Below are positions 44,224 to 53,045 of a DNA stretch of 64,000 nt, piece after piece. Position numbers and translations under genes: made by a program. Origin of the DNA: Oceanobacillus halotolerans (lineage in GTDB: Bacteria > Bacillota > Bacilli > Bacillales > Amphibacillaceae). Every line of letters begins with the position of its first letter. The first letter of the stretch is position 1. The notes under the pieces were generated by a model that saw only the letters and a program-made list of their open reading frames with translations, made no database searches and was not told where the DNA came from. The stretch spans positions 203,630-267,629 of the forward strand of contig NZ_WIXL01000003.1 of NCBI RefSeq assembly GCF_010993955.1, given 5' to 3'.

Positions 44224-44643
44224 TTATTCACCTGTTTTGGCGAAGCGTTTGATGCGTTCTCCAATTTCATCTCGAACTCGTTGGAATACTTGCCATTTTT
44301 CTTCATCTGTTCCCTCTGCCTTAGCTGGGTCGTCAAATCCCCAATGTTCCCGTTTCACATGCGGAGGTGTCATTGGACAGCGGTCCTTTGCATCACCACA
44401 AAGGGTAACAGCTAATGTTGCGTTATTTAATATGTCTGTATCGATCGTCTCTGATACTTGATCAGAGATATTGATATCCACTTCCTTCATTGCTTTCACG
44501 GCATTTGGATTTAAGCCATGTGCTTCAATCCCAGCACTTTTCACTTCCCATTCATCGCCAAGGATCTCTTTCGCCCATCCTTCTGCCATTTGGCTTCTAC
44601 ATGAATTTCCTGTACATAGAAAATAAATTGTTTTCTTCGCCAT
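44224..44643 (-). CDS. arsC: Arsenate reductase, thioredoxin-coupled
   Basis: A 139-residue ArsC of the low-molecular-weight phosphatase fold. The P-loop CTGNSCRS has the nucleophile Cys10, and the redox relay Cys82 and Cys89 lie in [11 protein letters not shown], exactly as in the S. aureus/B. subtilis enzymes. It reduces arsenate to arsenite for export by ArsB. AAGGAGGAAATC precedes the ATG. It is cut off from arsB by about 700 bp holding two intergenic repeats, so it may now rely on its own promoter. A 3' relic lies 1.7 kb downstream. Confidence 0.95.
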   Translation of the reverse strand: MAKKTIYFLCTGNSCRSQMAEGWAKEILGDEWEVKSAGIEAHGLNPNAVKAMKEVDINISDQVSETIDTDILNNATLAVTLCGDAKDRCPMTPPHVKREHWGFDDPAKAEGTDEEKWQVFQRVRDEIGERIKRFAKTGE

Positions 44644-44764
44644 TATTGATTTCCTCCTTTAGAAGGCTCTTTTCGTATAGTTGGTTGCTATTACTCTATA
44701 TAATGCGACATAAGTGTGTGTTTAACATGCTATACCTCATTCCTTATAAGGTGAGTGCTAAATC

Positions 44765-44900
44765 AGCACTGCTGGAAAATACTCGCTTTCCACGGGGAAC
44801 GCTTCAGCCTCCTCGCGAGCAAAGAGCGCTCGCTGTGGGGTCTTCAGACTGTTCCTTTTCCCGTAGGAGTCTCGCATTTTCAGCAGCTTCGAATAGTTTT
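44765..44900 (-). repeat. GC-rich intergenic repeat, inverted copy
   Basis: GCTTTCCACGGGGAACGCTT, CAGCCTCCTCGCGAG and TGTGGGGTCTTCAGACTGTT are the classic blocks of a repeat scattered between genes of many Bacillaceae. GC content is far above the surroundings. It is nearly identical to the right end of the window (63940-64000). Confidence 0.75.
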
Positions 44901-45000
44901 CTATACAAGTAAAAAGACACTGTAATCGAAAATGTCTATCATTCGCTTCAATCAACTGTCGCATTGTCAATGGTAATGATAAAAATTAGGACAGTTCTAC

Positions 45001-45262
45001 TTAGCGAAGGAAAAACACGAAGACTCCTGCGGTTCGTCGGCTAACATCGGTCACGGCCTGTGACCAACGCGCCGACACTAGAACTTCCTGTTCGTCGCAA
45101 TGGCCTAGGTGAGACCCCGCAGTGCGAAAGCTCGAGGAGGCTCATCAGCCACCCGCGGTAAAGTAGACACTGTGAAAACGAAAAGTTTGAACAGATGTCG
45201 CACTTATGCCCCTGGTGAAAGCGAAGTGTATTTCCGGAACGGTGGGAAACAATCCCTTTAAT
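45001..45262 (+). repeat. GC-rich intergenic repeat, composite copy
   Basis: Blocks GAAGACTCCTGCGG, AGGTGAGACCCCGCAGTGCG and CGAGGAGGCTCATCAGCCAC are in plus orientation, opposite to the previous copy. It carries two extra modules: one with CGCGCCGACACTAGAACTTC and one reading ACACTGTGAAAACG, GTTTGAACAGATGT. The second also occurs in the 63.6 kb copy. Confidence 0.75.
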
Positions 45263-45337
45263 TATTGCGCAAAATTTATCTACTGTTCATTAAGCATGCA
45301 TACTTATAAAAGCAACAATCTTTTAGAGAAAAGCCTT

Positions 45338-46636
45338 TTAAAAAATAACTAATGTAAGATAAAGGCCTACTAATGTAATAAAAAGAATTGGAATGGTTAA
45401 GATGATACCTGTTTTAAAATACGTTCCCCAGGATATTTTAACCCCTTTTTGGGATAGTACATGCAGCCATAATAGTGTTGCCAAAGAACCAATTGGTGTA
45501 ATTTTTGGACCTAAGTCAGATCCGATAACATTTGCATAAATCAATGCTTCACGAATCACACCTGATGTATTTGTTTCCGCAATCGCAATCGCATCAATCA
45601 TCACAGTAGGCATATTGTTCATGATCGATGACAAAATGGCAGCAATAAATCCCATCGAGACAGTCGCCACAAATAAGCCTTGTTCTGCACTTACTTGAAT
45701 CACACTAGCTAAAAGGTCGGTCAATCCAGCATTTCGTAATCCGAATACAACGACATACATACCAATGGAGAAAAATACGATATCCCATGGTGCACCTTTA
45801 ATCACTGCTTTCGTATCGACTACAGCACTATTTCTTCCCATAATGATAAAGAATATCGCAATCATGCCAGCCACAATCGAAACAGGCAAGCTAATGAACT
45901 CACTAATAAAATAGCCAACCACTAAAATACCAAGTACATACCAAGAAAGACGGAACATTTTGATATCCTTAATAGCCTTAGCAGGTTCTCGCAATTTAGA
46001 CATATCATAGTTCCGAGGAATACTTTTTCGGAAATAAATCAATAAAACCGTGATCGTTGCAAATAGGGAGAAGAAGTTTGGAATAATCATTCTTGTCGCA
46101 TACTCTACAAAGCCAATGGAAAAGAAGTCAGCTGATACAATGTTAACTAAGTTACTGACCACAAATGGCAAAGACGTGGTATCGGCAATAAAACCACTTG
46201 CCATAATGAAAGGAAATACCATTTTTTCTTTAAAATTCAAATTGCGAACCATTGCTAACACAATTGGTGTTAAGATAAGCGCTGCACCATCATTTGCAAA
46301 AAATGCTGCAACAACAGCACCTAACAAACTAATATAGACAAACATTTTGATTCCGTTACCATTTGCAATTCGTGCCATATGAAGTGCAGCCCATTCAAAG
46401 AATCCAATTTCGTCTAGTATTAATGAAATTAGAATAATAGCCACAAATGCTAAAGTGGCATTCCAGACAATCCCTGTTACTTCAATGACATCATTAAACC
46501 CGACAACACCTACCATTAATGCGATAATTGCTCCACCACATGCGGACCAACCAATCGATAACCCTTTTGGTTGCCAGATGACTAAGATTAGTGTTACTAA
46601 AAATATGATAAATGCTAGTAATACAGATGATGACAA
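45338..46636 (-). CDS. arsB: Arsenite efflux permease, ArsB/NhaD family
   Basis: A 432-residue permease with about 11-12 membrane helices. It exports arsenite (and antimonite) from the cell. ArsB-type hallmarks: [39 protein letters not shown] and [13 protein letters not shown], then [23 protein letters not shown] start with GGGGGT upstream. It lies 16 bases after arsR, as the second gene of the ars operon. Confidence 0.93.
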   Translation of the reverse strand: MSSSVLLAFIIFLVTLILVIWQPKGLSIGWSACGGAIIALMVGVVGFNDVIEVTGIVWNATLAFVAIILISLILDEIGFFEWAALHMARIANGNGIKMFVYISLLGAVVAAFFANDGAALILTPIVLAMVRNLNFKEKMVFPFIMASGFIADTTSLPFVVSNLVNIVSADFFSIGFVEYATRMIIPNFFSLFATITVLLIYFRKSIPRNYDMSKLREPAKAIKDIKMFRLSWYVLGILVVGYFISEFISLPVSIVAGMIAIFFIIMGRNSAVVDTKAVIKGAPWDIVFFSIGMYVVVFGLRNAGLTDLLASVIQVSAEQGLFVATVSMGFIAAILSSIMNNMPTVMIDAIAIAETNTSGVIREALIYANVIGSDLGPKITPIGSLATLLWLHVLSQKGVKISWGTYFKTGIILTIPILFITLVGLYLTLVIF

Positions 46637-46652
46637 TTTCGTTTACCCCCAA

Positions 46653-46997
46653 TTAACAACATGTAATTCGCGCTCCGTTTTTCTCTAATGCTTTTATTTT
46701 TTCATCCTGATTTGGTAGTGCAGCTAAAATTTGTTCCACAAATGGATAGTGCTCATTTTGTTGGTTTAGCGAATAAAAAATCCATTGTCCTCTTCGCTCT
46801 TCCTGAATAATTCCAACATCTCTTAATTTACGTAAGTGTTGGCTAATAGACGGTTGACTCATATTAAAAATCTCAACAAATTCACAGACACAACATTCAT
46901 CTGTTTCCAATATTTTAACCATCGTTAAACGTGTTTTATCACCTAACAGTTTCAAAATCATTGCTGCTTTACCAATCCCAACCTGCGTCTTCTCCAT
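46653..46997 (-). CDS. arsR: Arsenical-responsive repressor, ArsR/SmtB family
   Basis: A 114-residue winged-helix repressor. The metalloid site DECCVCEF (about residues 32-39) sits at the start of the recognition region, matching ELCVCDL of ArsR. The HTH is MSQPSISQHLRKLRDVGIIQ. A C-terminal CC pair (RITCC) may add ligands. GGGGAGG precedes the ATG. It represses its own arsRB operon until As(III) binds. Confidence 0.93.
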   Translation of the reverse strand: MEKTQVGIGKAAMILKLLGDKTRLTMVKILETDECCVCEFVEIFNMSQPSISQHLRKLRDVGIIQEERRGQWIFYSLNQQNEHYPFVEQILAALPNQDEKIKALEKNGARITCC

Positions 46998-47029
46998 TCC
47001 ATTTCCTCCCCTTTTACATTCCTTGATTA

Positions 47030-47053
47030 GTATATAACTATATGCTTATATAT
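47030..47053. promoter_or_regulatory. Candidate ArsR operator
   Basis: The inverted repeat ATATAA (47032-47037), 8 bases, TTATAT (47046-47051) lies about 35 bp before the arsR start, where a promoter is expected. Confidence 0.6.
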
Positions 47054-47089
47054 TCAAGTGAGCTGTTTTAGATTTCTACGTTAAGCATG

Positions 47090-47373
47090 GAATTGTATTC
47101 TAGAGCTGACAAGTGAGCTCTGTTACCTTTTATCAAATTAGGTTGTTGTTTTGGTAACTAACGAGCCGTCTCTGTTACCGTTCCACTTACTTCCTTGCTG
47201 ATTCGGGCATTGATAAGCTGTCTCTATTCCCTTTTTACGCATTTGGATGGTATTTCCGGAACTGACAAGCGTGCTCTGTTACCTTTTATCGAACTAGGTT
47301 GTTGTTTTGGTAACTGATGAGCCGCCTCTGTTACCGTTTCACTTACTTCCTTGCCAATTCAGGAACAGACATT
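47090..47373. repeat. 52-bp-period repeat array, copy 2
   Basis: Phrases of the type AACTGACAAG begin at 47104, 47156, 47208, 47260, 47312 and (weakly) 47364, exactly 52 bp apart. Units alternate between two forms: TGTTACCTTTTATCRAAYTA then GGTTGTTGTTTTGGTAAC, and TCTGTTACCGTTYCACTTAC then TTCCTTGC. No gene is contained. Confidence 0.75.
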
Positions 47374-47395
47374 TTATCTTCTCCTCACCACCACA

Positions 47396-48277
47396 TCAAT
47401 TATTTCGGCCAATTAAGATATCAACATCAACTGTGATTTCTGCTGATTCTTTCTGTAAAAAAGCTTTCTTTTCTTTCTCTGTTGATCTCCAAGTCAGTGG
47501 GGTCATTGTCACCAGTGCTTCTAACATTGCTTGATCCAAGTTCTTCGTATAGGTGATTCGAGAGCGGTCTACTAACTGAAATTCCTCTTGAAAACGATCC
47601 ACGACATCTCGGTTAGAATATTCTTGTTGAGCTGATTCAGCCAAAAATTCACCACGTAATTCTTGTAAATACTTCTGTTGTGGCACCACTTTTACCACAA
47701 AACCTTCTTTTGTTAGGAGTCTTCCAAATTCTGCATAGTTTGATGGGGATAAAATATTTAAAATAACGTCAAAATGATTGTCCTTAAAGGGAGTATTCGC
47801 AAGATCAGCAACACACCAAATATAATTTGGATAATGTTTGGCAGCAACCAATATTCCTTCTTTAGCTAGATCAATCCCAACACCTGTTACTGATTTATGG
47901 GAACGAAGGGCTTCACCTACCGTTACTAAGTGGGACCCTTCTCCACAGCCAGTATCGATTAAGTTCAAATTTTCTTGTGCAACCGTATGCTTCTGAATGA
48001 TTTTAGTAATCGCTTCTGTTAACGGCGTGAAAAATTCCCCTTCAACGATTACCTTTCTCCTAGCTTCAAATAGTGCTTTATTATACTTCGTTTTCACCTG
48101 TTGTGTATATAAATTAATATAACCCTGCTTGGTAAAATCAAATGAATGATGATTAGAGCAGACTAAGCTTTTTAAGTCTGAAACATACATGGATTCCTTA
48201 CAAATAGGACATTGAAAAATAGACTGCACCTTCTGGACATAGGTTGCACTCGTCACTTTTTTACTTACCTTCGACAA
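47396..48277 (-). CDS. RlmA-like 23S rRNA guanine methyltransferase
   Basis: A 293-residue SAM-dependent methyltransferase. The N-terminal zinc finger uses CPIC, then CSNHHSFD (about residues 23-44). The SAM-binding motif is DTGCGEGSH (about 107-115), followed by GIDLAKEGI and a post-motif DVILNILSPSNYAE. This matches RlmA(I)/RlmA(II), which methylate G745/G748 of 23S rRNA; B. subtilis YxjB is the likely relative. RlmA(II) methylation affects macrolide and tylosin sensitivity. TTG start after AGAGGTGG. Confidence 0.88.
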   Translation of the reverse strand: MSKVSKKVTSATYVQKVQSIFQCPICKESMYVSDLKSLVCSNHHSFDFTKQGYINLYTQQVKTKYNKALFEARRKVIVEGEFFTPLTEAITKIIQKHTVAQENLNLIDTGCGEGSHLVTVGEALRSHKSVTGVGIDLAKEGILVAAKHYPNYIWCVADLANTPFKDNHFDVILNILSPSNYAEFGRLLTKEGFVVKVVPQQKYLQELRGEFLAESAQQEYSNRDVVDRFQEEFQLVDRSRITYTKNLDQAMLEALVTMTPLTWRSTEKEKKAFLQKESAEITVDVDILIGRNN

Positions 48278-48321
48278 ATAACCACCTCTTTCATTTTATT
48301 TCTTGGGAAATGTCTATACGT

Positions 48322-48628
48322 CTAACTCTTTGCCGCTAACTGTTTTAAGTGTCGTAAAAGATATGGGGAGTCACGAAGAACAAATACACTAACTTTCTTT
48401 TGAGAACTTGGAAACAAATTATTGAAAGTAATCAGCTCTTGTTTGGATAAGTAATCCAATGCCGCCTCATCGTCATGGAGTGCAACACCTTCTTTATTGC
48501 ACATTTTAATTAACTGCCATAATGTTCTTTTTTGCCTATTAGGTAAAGCCTTTCTCCCAAGTCTGTTCTTCGTTTGGTGGAATGCTTGTTCGGATATATT
48601 GTTCTATTACTTCTTTATTATAAACCAT
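48322..48628 (-). pseudogene. Small conserved hypothetical gene, frameshifted
   Basis: GGGAGGCAG precedes ATG at 48628 (MVYNKEVIEQYIR). One frame change near 48590 leads to EQAFHQTKNRLGRKALPNRQ then KRTLWQLIKMCNKEGV, open to 48322 (total ~100 residues). An internal ATG at 48504 would still give 60 residues. The product would be small and basic. I cannot name the family. Confidence 0.55.
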
Positions 48629-48715
48629 CGAAACACTGCCTCCCATAGCTATCCATAATGTAACACAAACTGGAAAAGGAAAGTAGCAACAGGGTGTTTG
48701 TAGTTGGGATTAACT

Positions 48716-48880
48716 AGAAAAGTCATGCAGGAAATGCGCTAATCGTGCAGGAATCCACAACTATCATGCAACAAGCAAAAAAAGTCGTGCATCAGCCAGG
48801 AAAACGCATGCAACAATGCGACAAAATCGTGCGAAACTAACTCCAAGTCATGCAACATCTTGCTAACCACATGCAATAAC
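48716..48880. repeat. 21-bp-period TCRTGCRA array, copy 3
   Basis: Eight cores begin at 48723, 48743, 48764, 48785, 48806, 48827, 48848 and 48869. All intervals are 21 bp except the first (20). Cores include TCATGCAG, TCGTGCAG, TCATGCAA, TCGTGCGA. The largest array of the family. Confidence 0.8.
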
Positions 48881-48892
48881 ATACTTTACCTT

Positions 48893-48926
48893 AAAAAAGA
48901 GCTCATCTAATGTATGAGCTCTTTTA
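48893..48926 (-). terminator. Terminator of the receptor/LuxR operon
   Basis: A GAGCTCAT/ATGAGCTC stem with a 7-base loop. On the minus strand it is followed by TTTTTT. Confidence 0.8.
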
Positions 48927-48945
48927 TAGCTTACAGGCTTATCCA

Positions 48946-49536
48946 CTAATTTTGTAGTGCCACTAAAACAGCTTCTGTCCTACCTGTGACATCTAATTTT
49001 CGATAGATAGATGTTAAATGGTTGTTTAATGTTTTAAAGGAAATACTTAATTTCATTGCGATTGAATTTTTTGTATTCCCTTTTACGAGCAATTCAAGAA
49101 CTTCCCATTCCCGTTTAGATAAAATACCATCAGGACGCTCCTCTTTTGGAAGTGTCAGCTTAATGTATTCATTTAAAAGGAATGATGCTAGATCTGAATG
49201 AATGTACTTACTTCCATTTAATAATTTTTTCACAGCGAAGACCATCTCACTAGCTTCCATTTCATCGTAAAAATAACCAGCTGCACGTAGTTTAAATGAA
49301 TCTCTTAGTTGTTTTTCATCTAATGAATTTGTGATCCAGATGCCAACCTTTATCCCATGCTTTTGACAAAATTGCATCACATCCTCCATATAAATATCGG
49401 GATTAGCCTCAACAATTAGAAGATGTGGCAATTTTGAATAGTTAAAGAAAGTGTTATATCGACTAGCATCTATGGATGTCATTGGATAACTATCTCTCAT
49501 CAAACCAGGCTTTTTCATCAACATGATCCTGCACAT
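48946..49536 (-). CDS. LuxR/NarL-type response regulator
   Basis: A 196-residue protein with a C-terminal GerE-type helix-turn-helix (SKREWEVLELLVKGNTKNSI; TLNNHLTSIYRKLDVTGRTE). The N-terminal half has a receiver-like fold (LLIVEANPDIYMEDVMQFCQ; LRAAGYFYDEMEASEMVFAV) but the canonical acidic pair and phospho-acceptor Asp are not in their normal context, so it may be an atypical, phosphorylation-independent regulator. GGGGGAGAG precedes the ATG. It follows the globin receptor gene by about 30 bases and is thus co-transcribed with it. Confidence 0.8.
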   Translation of the reverse strand: MCRIMLMKKPGLMRDSYPMTSIDASRYNTFFNYSKLPHLLIVEANPDIYMEDVMQFCQKHGIKVGIWITNSLDEKQLRDSFKLRAAGYFYDEMEASEMVFAVKKLLNGSKYIHSDLASFLLNEYIKLTLPKEERPDGILSKREWEVLELLVKGNTKNSIAMKLSISFKTLNNHLTSIYRKLDVTGRTEAVLVALQN

Positions 49537-49566
49537 ATTCTCTCCCCCATTTTGGTCTATCTGTCT

Positions 49567-51303
49567 TTAATAGGGCTTAACGTCTTGTTGCAAGTCTTTT
49601 AACAGATCAATGATTATATTTGTTTTTTCATTTAAGGAAGCAAGTAAGGTATCGCCATCCTCTTTTTCCCCTCGTTTGATCGTTGTTATCACCTGTTCGA
49701 CGAGATGATGAAATTCCTCATGTGGTTTTTCAATTGCTTGGAAAGATGGTAATGATGCTAATGGCGTACCTTTCATGGATTTGTACCATTTTCCAAATCG
49801 ACATGCATCTGGTTTAATTTCGTTCAGCTCATCAATAGATTGATAGCCTAGTAATGCATTATAAGACCACCACTGATATAAAGCATGTTCGGTTTGAACA
49901 ATTCGTATGACTTGTTCAGGCGTTATTTCAGGTATACTATCGATCGTCGCTTTTCGGAGTTCATCCACTTCTGTACTAACCCGGTAAATGGAGTTCCCTG
50001 TTTCCTCTGCATGGTATTTAATATTTTCCGTATGTTGATGTGCTTGTCCCATTCGATTGGTAATATCCTGTGTTGCGGATGTTTGTTCTTCCGTAACGGC
50101 TGCAATATTGTTGATGGACTTCCCTACTTCTGTGATTTGTTTCGTAATTAAATCCATCATATTAATGGATTCCCTTGCATGGTCAACCCGTTCGTGTAGT
50201 GCCTCAGACATTTGTTGTACATCATGTGTAACCTCATGGGAATTCGTTTGTATACCATTAATTGTGGTAGATATTTCGTCTACGGATTTTTTGGTTTGCT
50301 CCGCTAGCTTCCGAACTTCTTCGGCTACAACAGCAAATCCTCGCCCTTCTTCCCCTGCGCGTGCTGCTTCAATACTAGCATTTAACGCAAGTAAGTTAGT
50401 CTCATCTGCAATGCTTTTAATAAACTCAATCACTTTCGTTGTGCTAGCCATTTGTTCTGTTAAATGATCTACTTTTTCCTTCGTTGTGTTAAATCCTTTT
50501 GCTATATCTAAAAAGCCATTAAGTGTTCCCTCAATAACACGCTGTCCTTCCTGTACTTCATCAATCATATTTTCTGCATTTTCCGAGACAGTCACCGCAT
50601 TTTCGGTAACTTGTTCAATGGAGGCGCTTAATTCCTCTGCTGCTGCACTGACACTCGAGGTTTCATCAATGGTGGAATCCACACTATCCAGTAGTGATTT
50701 CATTTTATCGGCACTAATGACATACTCCATCACCGTACTAATATTTTGGAGTAAGTAGTAATCATTAGCCTCCTGTGTAGATCCAATTACAACTAAAGTA
50801 TCAAACGTAATAATGCGAATTAAGGATAAAATTGTGCTTGTAATTGTATTAGGTGAATAGCGAAACTTCTTCACAATTATTGGAATAAGGTATTCATAAA
50901 CCCGCATGTATGAACCAATATACCATTCATCGGTTAACCCAATTTGACTATGAATTCGACCAATCTTCTTCCGGTATGCGATATAGTCAGCTGTAAACTT
51001 AGGCTTTGATAATTCTTTGAAGTACTGAGTAATCGCTGAAGTATAGCGCTCATAGGTTGAATTTTTTTCCATAATTTCTCTAATTTCAGGGATTCGCATA
51101 ATCATGCCATAATGTCTGCTGGCAATTTCTTCAGCATGCTCCTCCATTAACGAATCCAATCTTTCCACATTCTCAAAATCTTCTTCCGTAATTTGGAGGA
51201 GTTTTAACAACTCATTAATCCGATTACTAACATCATCTATTGTATATGCATGATCACTTAATTCTGGAATGTTTATTTTCTTCCGTGAAATAGCCATTGT
51301 CAT
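49567..51303 (-). CDS. HemAT-type globin-coupled receptor with C-terminal CZB domain
   Basis: A 578-residue soluble chemoreceptor. The N-terminal globin-coupled sensor (about residues 15-185) has the proximal heme His118 in [10 protein letters not shown], as in HemAT. The methyl-accepting signalling domain (about 210-430) shows the hairpin tip ([20 protein letters not shown]). Beyond the HemAT end lies a CZB zinc-binding domain (about 462-570) with all ligands: His in TEHALYQWW, Cys in ACRFGKWY and the pair HEEFH. The start at 51303 follows GGTGGCGG. B. subtilis HemAT (~430 aa) lacks the CZB domain. Confidence 0.9.
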   Translation of the reverse strand: MTMAISRKKINIPELSDHAYTIDDVSNRINELLKLLQITEEDFENVERLDSLMEEHAEEIASRHYGMIMRIPEIREIMEKNSTYERYTSAITQYFKELSKPKFTADYIAYRKKIGRIHSQIGLTDEWYIGSYMRVYEYLIPIIVKKFRYSPNTITSTILSLIRIITFDTLVVIGSTQEANDYYLLQNISTVMEYVISADKMKSLLDSVDSTIDETSSVSAAAEELSASIEQVTENAVTVSENAENMIDEVQEGQRVIEGTLNGFLDIAKGFNTTKEKVDHLTEQMASTTKVIEFIKSIADETNLLALNASIEAARAGEEGRGFAVVAEEVRKLAEQTKKSVDEISTTINGIQTNSHEVTHDVQQMSEALHERVDHARESINMMDLITKQITEVGKSINNIAAVTEEQTSATQDITNRMGQAHQHTENIKYHAEETGNSIYRVSTEVDELRKATIDSIPEITPEQVIRIVQTEHALYQWWSYNALLGYQSIDELNEIKPDACRFGKWYKSMKGTPLASLPSFQAIEKPHEEFHHLVEQVITTIKRGEKEDGDTLLASLNEKTNIIIDLLKDLQQDVKPY

Positions 51304-51543
51304 GATACCGCCACCCATCTGTCTGTATTATGTAAAATATTACCTTATCTACCCTATCTCATCTGGATTTTCTACTATACTATAAATGAAAATAGGGCAA
51401 TGGAGTGTGACTAACATCACAGGTTGGGCAGATTTCTAAATAATATCAACAGTGTAGCAGAAAGGGATCATTCATCACCATGAGCTATTCATTATGTGAT
51501 TTAACGTTTCCTCCATGGTAAGTAAACTACTTGCCATCACCAT
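51304..51543. other. Spacer upstream of the receptor operon
   Basis: It should contain the receptor promoter. I looked for a sigma-D pattern and did not find one I trust. Confidence 0.3.
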
Positions 51544-52161
51544 TTAAACTCTTTTATACCACAGCCGGTAAAGCGGAATAACGAGGAGCATAAATCCAAC
51601 ATAAAGTAAAAGTCCGATAACAAAGGATTGGATAGAGGAAAACAATTGATTTCCTAAATACGCATACATGATCATCGCTGGAATTTGTCCTAATGCTGTT
51701 GCGGCCACATATTGAATAAATGGCATCGTACTTAAGCCAGAATAAATATTCACAACAGGAGGCGGAATAATTGGGATCATCCGGGTAAATAAAACAGCAA
51801 TAAAAGCATTTTGACTAATAATTTGATCGAACTTCTTTATTTTAGAAAAGCGCTCAATATAATGTTGAAATTGGTCTACAAAAAAGTAGCGTGCTAGTAT
51901 AAAAAATATCGTTGCAGCACCAACAGAGCCAGTCCAATTAATGGCTCCACCTATCCAAATGCCATATTTCGCTCCCATTAAGCCAGCAAATACCGTAAAT
52001 GGCACAATAGGGATGACCCCAAACAGGATAGCTAGAACAAACATAATCGGCAACTGGACTAGGCTACTCTGATTTACCCAGTTCATAATGGGTTCGCGGT
52101 TCATATAGGCAATCCATAAAATGACACCGTATATTAACGTTACAAACAGTACACGTTTCAC
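51544..52161 (-). CDS. TVP38/TMEM64-family membrane protein
   Basis: A 205-residue polytopic protein of the DedA/VTT superfamily. The conserved core is PFTVFAGLMGAKYGIWIGGA followed by the re-entrant-loop region ARYFFVDQFQHYIERFSK and FTRMIPIIPPPVVNIYSGLS. VTT-domain proteins scramble or flip phospholipids or undecaprenyl carriers; the exact role of TVP38 members in Bacillus is open. About five to six helices. It is a single gene. Confidence 0.85.
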   Translation of the reverse strand: MKRVLFVTLIYGVILWIAYMNREPIMNWVNQSSLVQLPIMFVLAILFGVIPIVPFTVFAGLMGAKYGIWIGGAINWTGSVGAATIFFILARYFFVDQFQHYIERFSKIKKFDQIISQNAFIAVLFTRMIPIIPPPVVNIYSGLSTMPFIQYVAATALGQIPAMIMYAYLGNQLFSSIQSFVIGLLLYVGFMLLVIPLYRLWYKRV

Positions 52162-52309
52162 ATGGATAACTCCCTACACGATGTTGATTTCGTTCATAGC
52201 ATTTCCCATTTTGTGAAAATCTTGCTTACCTAGAACATGTATTAGGCATAGATAAGTTTTTTATAATGTTTTATTGCTTATACGGATAGCTGTTTTTTAG
52301 TAAATTGGT

Positions 52310-52511
52310 TTGATTCAAACAGTCAGTATCAAAATCACAGTAGGAGTTTCCACTAATACACTCTTATTTGAAGTTTTACACCATTTGAGTGAGAAACAAG
52401 CAAAAAGATTTAACAAACGAATAAAATGATACCCTGTCTTTAAAGGCTAGCGAAAGTAGTCTGGATTTTTGGGATAATGATATTGATGATGAGGTTTGGA
52501 ATGATGTATAA
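52310..52511 (+). pseudogene. Antitoxin partner of MazF, frameshifted
   Basis: From a possible TTG at 52310 the frame reads LIQTVSIKITVGVSTNTLLF then EVLHHLSEKQAKRFNKRIK and a TGA. One extra A in the preceding A-run would give KNDTLSLKASESSLDFWDND then IDDEVWNDV and a TAA at 52509-52511. This end, rich in acidic and Trp residues and overlapping the toxin start, is typical of a MazE/MazF arrangement. The broken frame suggests that the toxin is now unguarded, is inactive, or is neutralised in trans. Confidence 0.6.
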
Positions 52512-52827
52512 ACAGGGGGATATCGTTCTGCTACCTGTTCCATTCAGTGATTTAACAAATAGAAAGCAACATCCTGTTCTAGTTATTTCAAGCGATAGCT
52601 ATAATGAAGTGACTAACAATATCGTTGTTGTAGCTGTTACTTCACGATTAAGGGACCTTGATTATTCAGTAGTAATTGAGTCAAAAGATTTAAAAGACGG
52701 TGAACTTAAAGTTACATCAGTAATTAGAGCTGACAACGTTTACACATTATCTAAAGATATTGTCAGGAAGAAATTTGGAGAAGTTAATACCAACGTTTTG
52801 GAAGCTGATCGAACAAAAATTTATTGA
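52504..52827 (+). CDS. MazF/PemK-family endoribonuclease toxin
   Basis: 107 residues from the ATG at 52504 (MYKQGDIVLLPVPFSDLTNR), chosen because GAGG lies at good spacing and longer frames lie in the antitoxin reading frame. The PemK fold is clear: GDIVLLPVPFSD, KQHPVLVISSD, and LKVTSVIRADNVYTLSK. MazF/PemK toxins cut mRNA at short sequence motifs. The usual C-terminal helix is short or missing (the family is ~110-116 residues). The antitoxin upstream carries a frameshift. It converges on the helicase-nuclease gene. Confidence 0.82.
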   Translation: MYKQGDIVLLPVPFSDLTNRKQHPVLVISSDSYNEVTNNIVVVAVTSRLRDLDYSVVIESKDLKDGELKVTSVIRADNVYTLSKDIVRKKFGEVNTNVLEADRTKIY

Positions 52828-52879
52828 AGGGGAACCCTCATTCCGTTATTTTTGGTTTTCCCCCTCAAAATCCAATTAT

Positions 52880-53035
52880 TTAAGGCCTTTAGCGGAACGA
52901 GGATTCATCCCCACCTTAAAAGGACAACTTTTATAGCCAATAGCGGAACCATGAACCACCTCATCCCTTTTCGGCACAGTATTTCCCCATTTAAAAGAAC
53001 GAGGATCCATATTGCTATACCAGCTATAGATCCCC
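52880..53035. repeat. Periodic AGCGGAACGAGG intergenic repeat
   Basis: AGCGGAACGAGGATTCATCC at 52891 recurs as AGCGGAACCATGAACC at 52942 and AAAGAACGAGGATCCAT near 52994, with weaker forms between, giving a period near 25-26 bp. It lies between convergent genes. Confidence 0.5.
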
Positions 53036-53045
53036 ATCCCTTTTA

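Noticed and set aside
44490..44912. A 140-codon plus-strand frame
   Set aside because: It runs antisense through arsC and into a GC-rich intergenic repeat; no family and no ribosome site.
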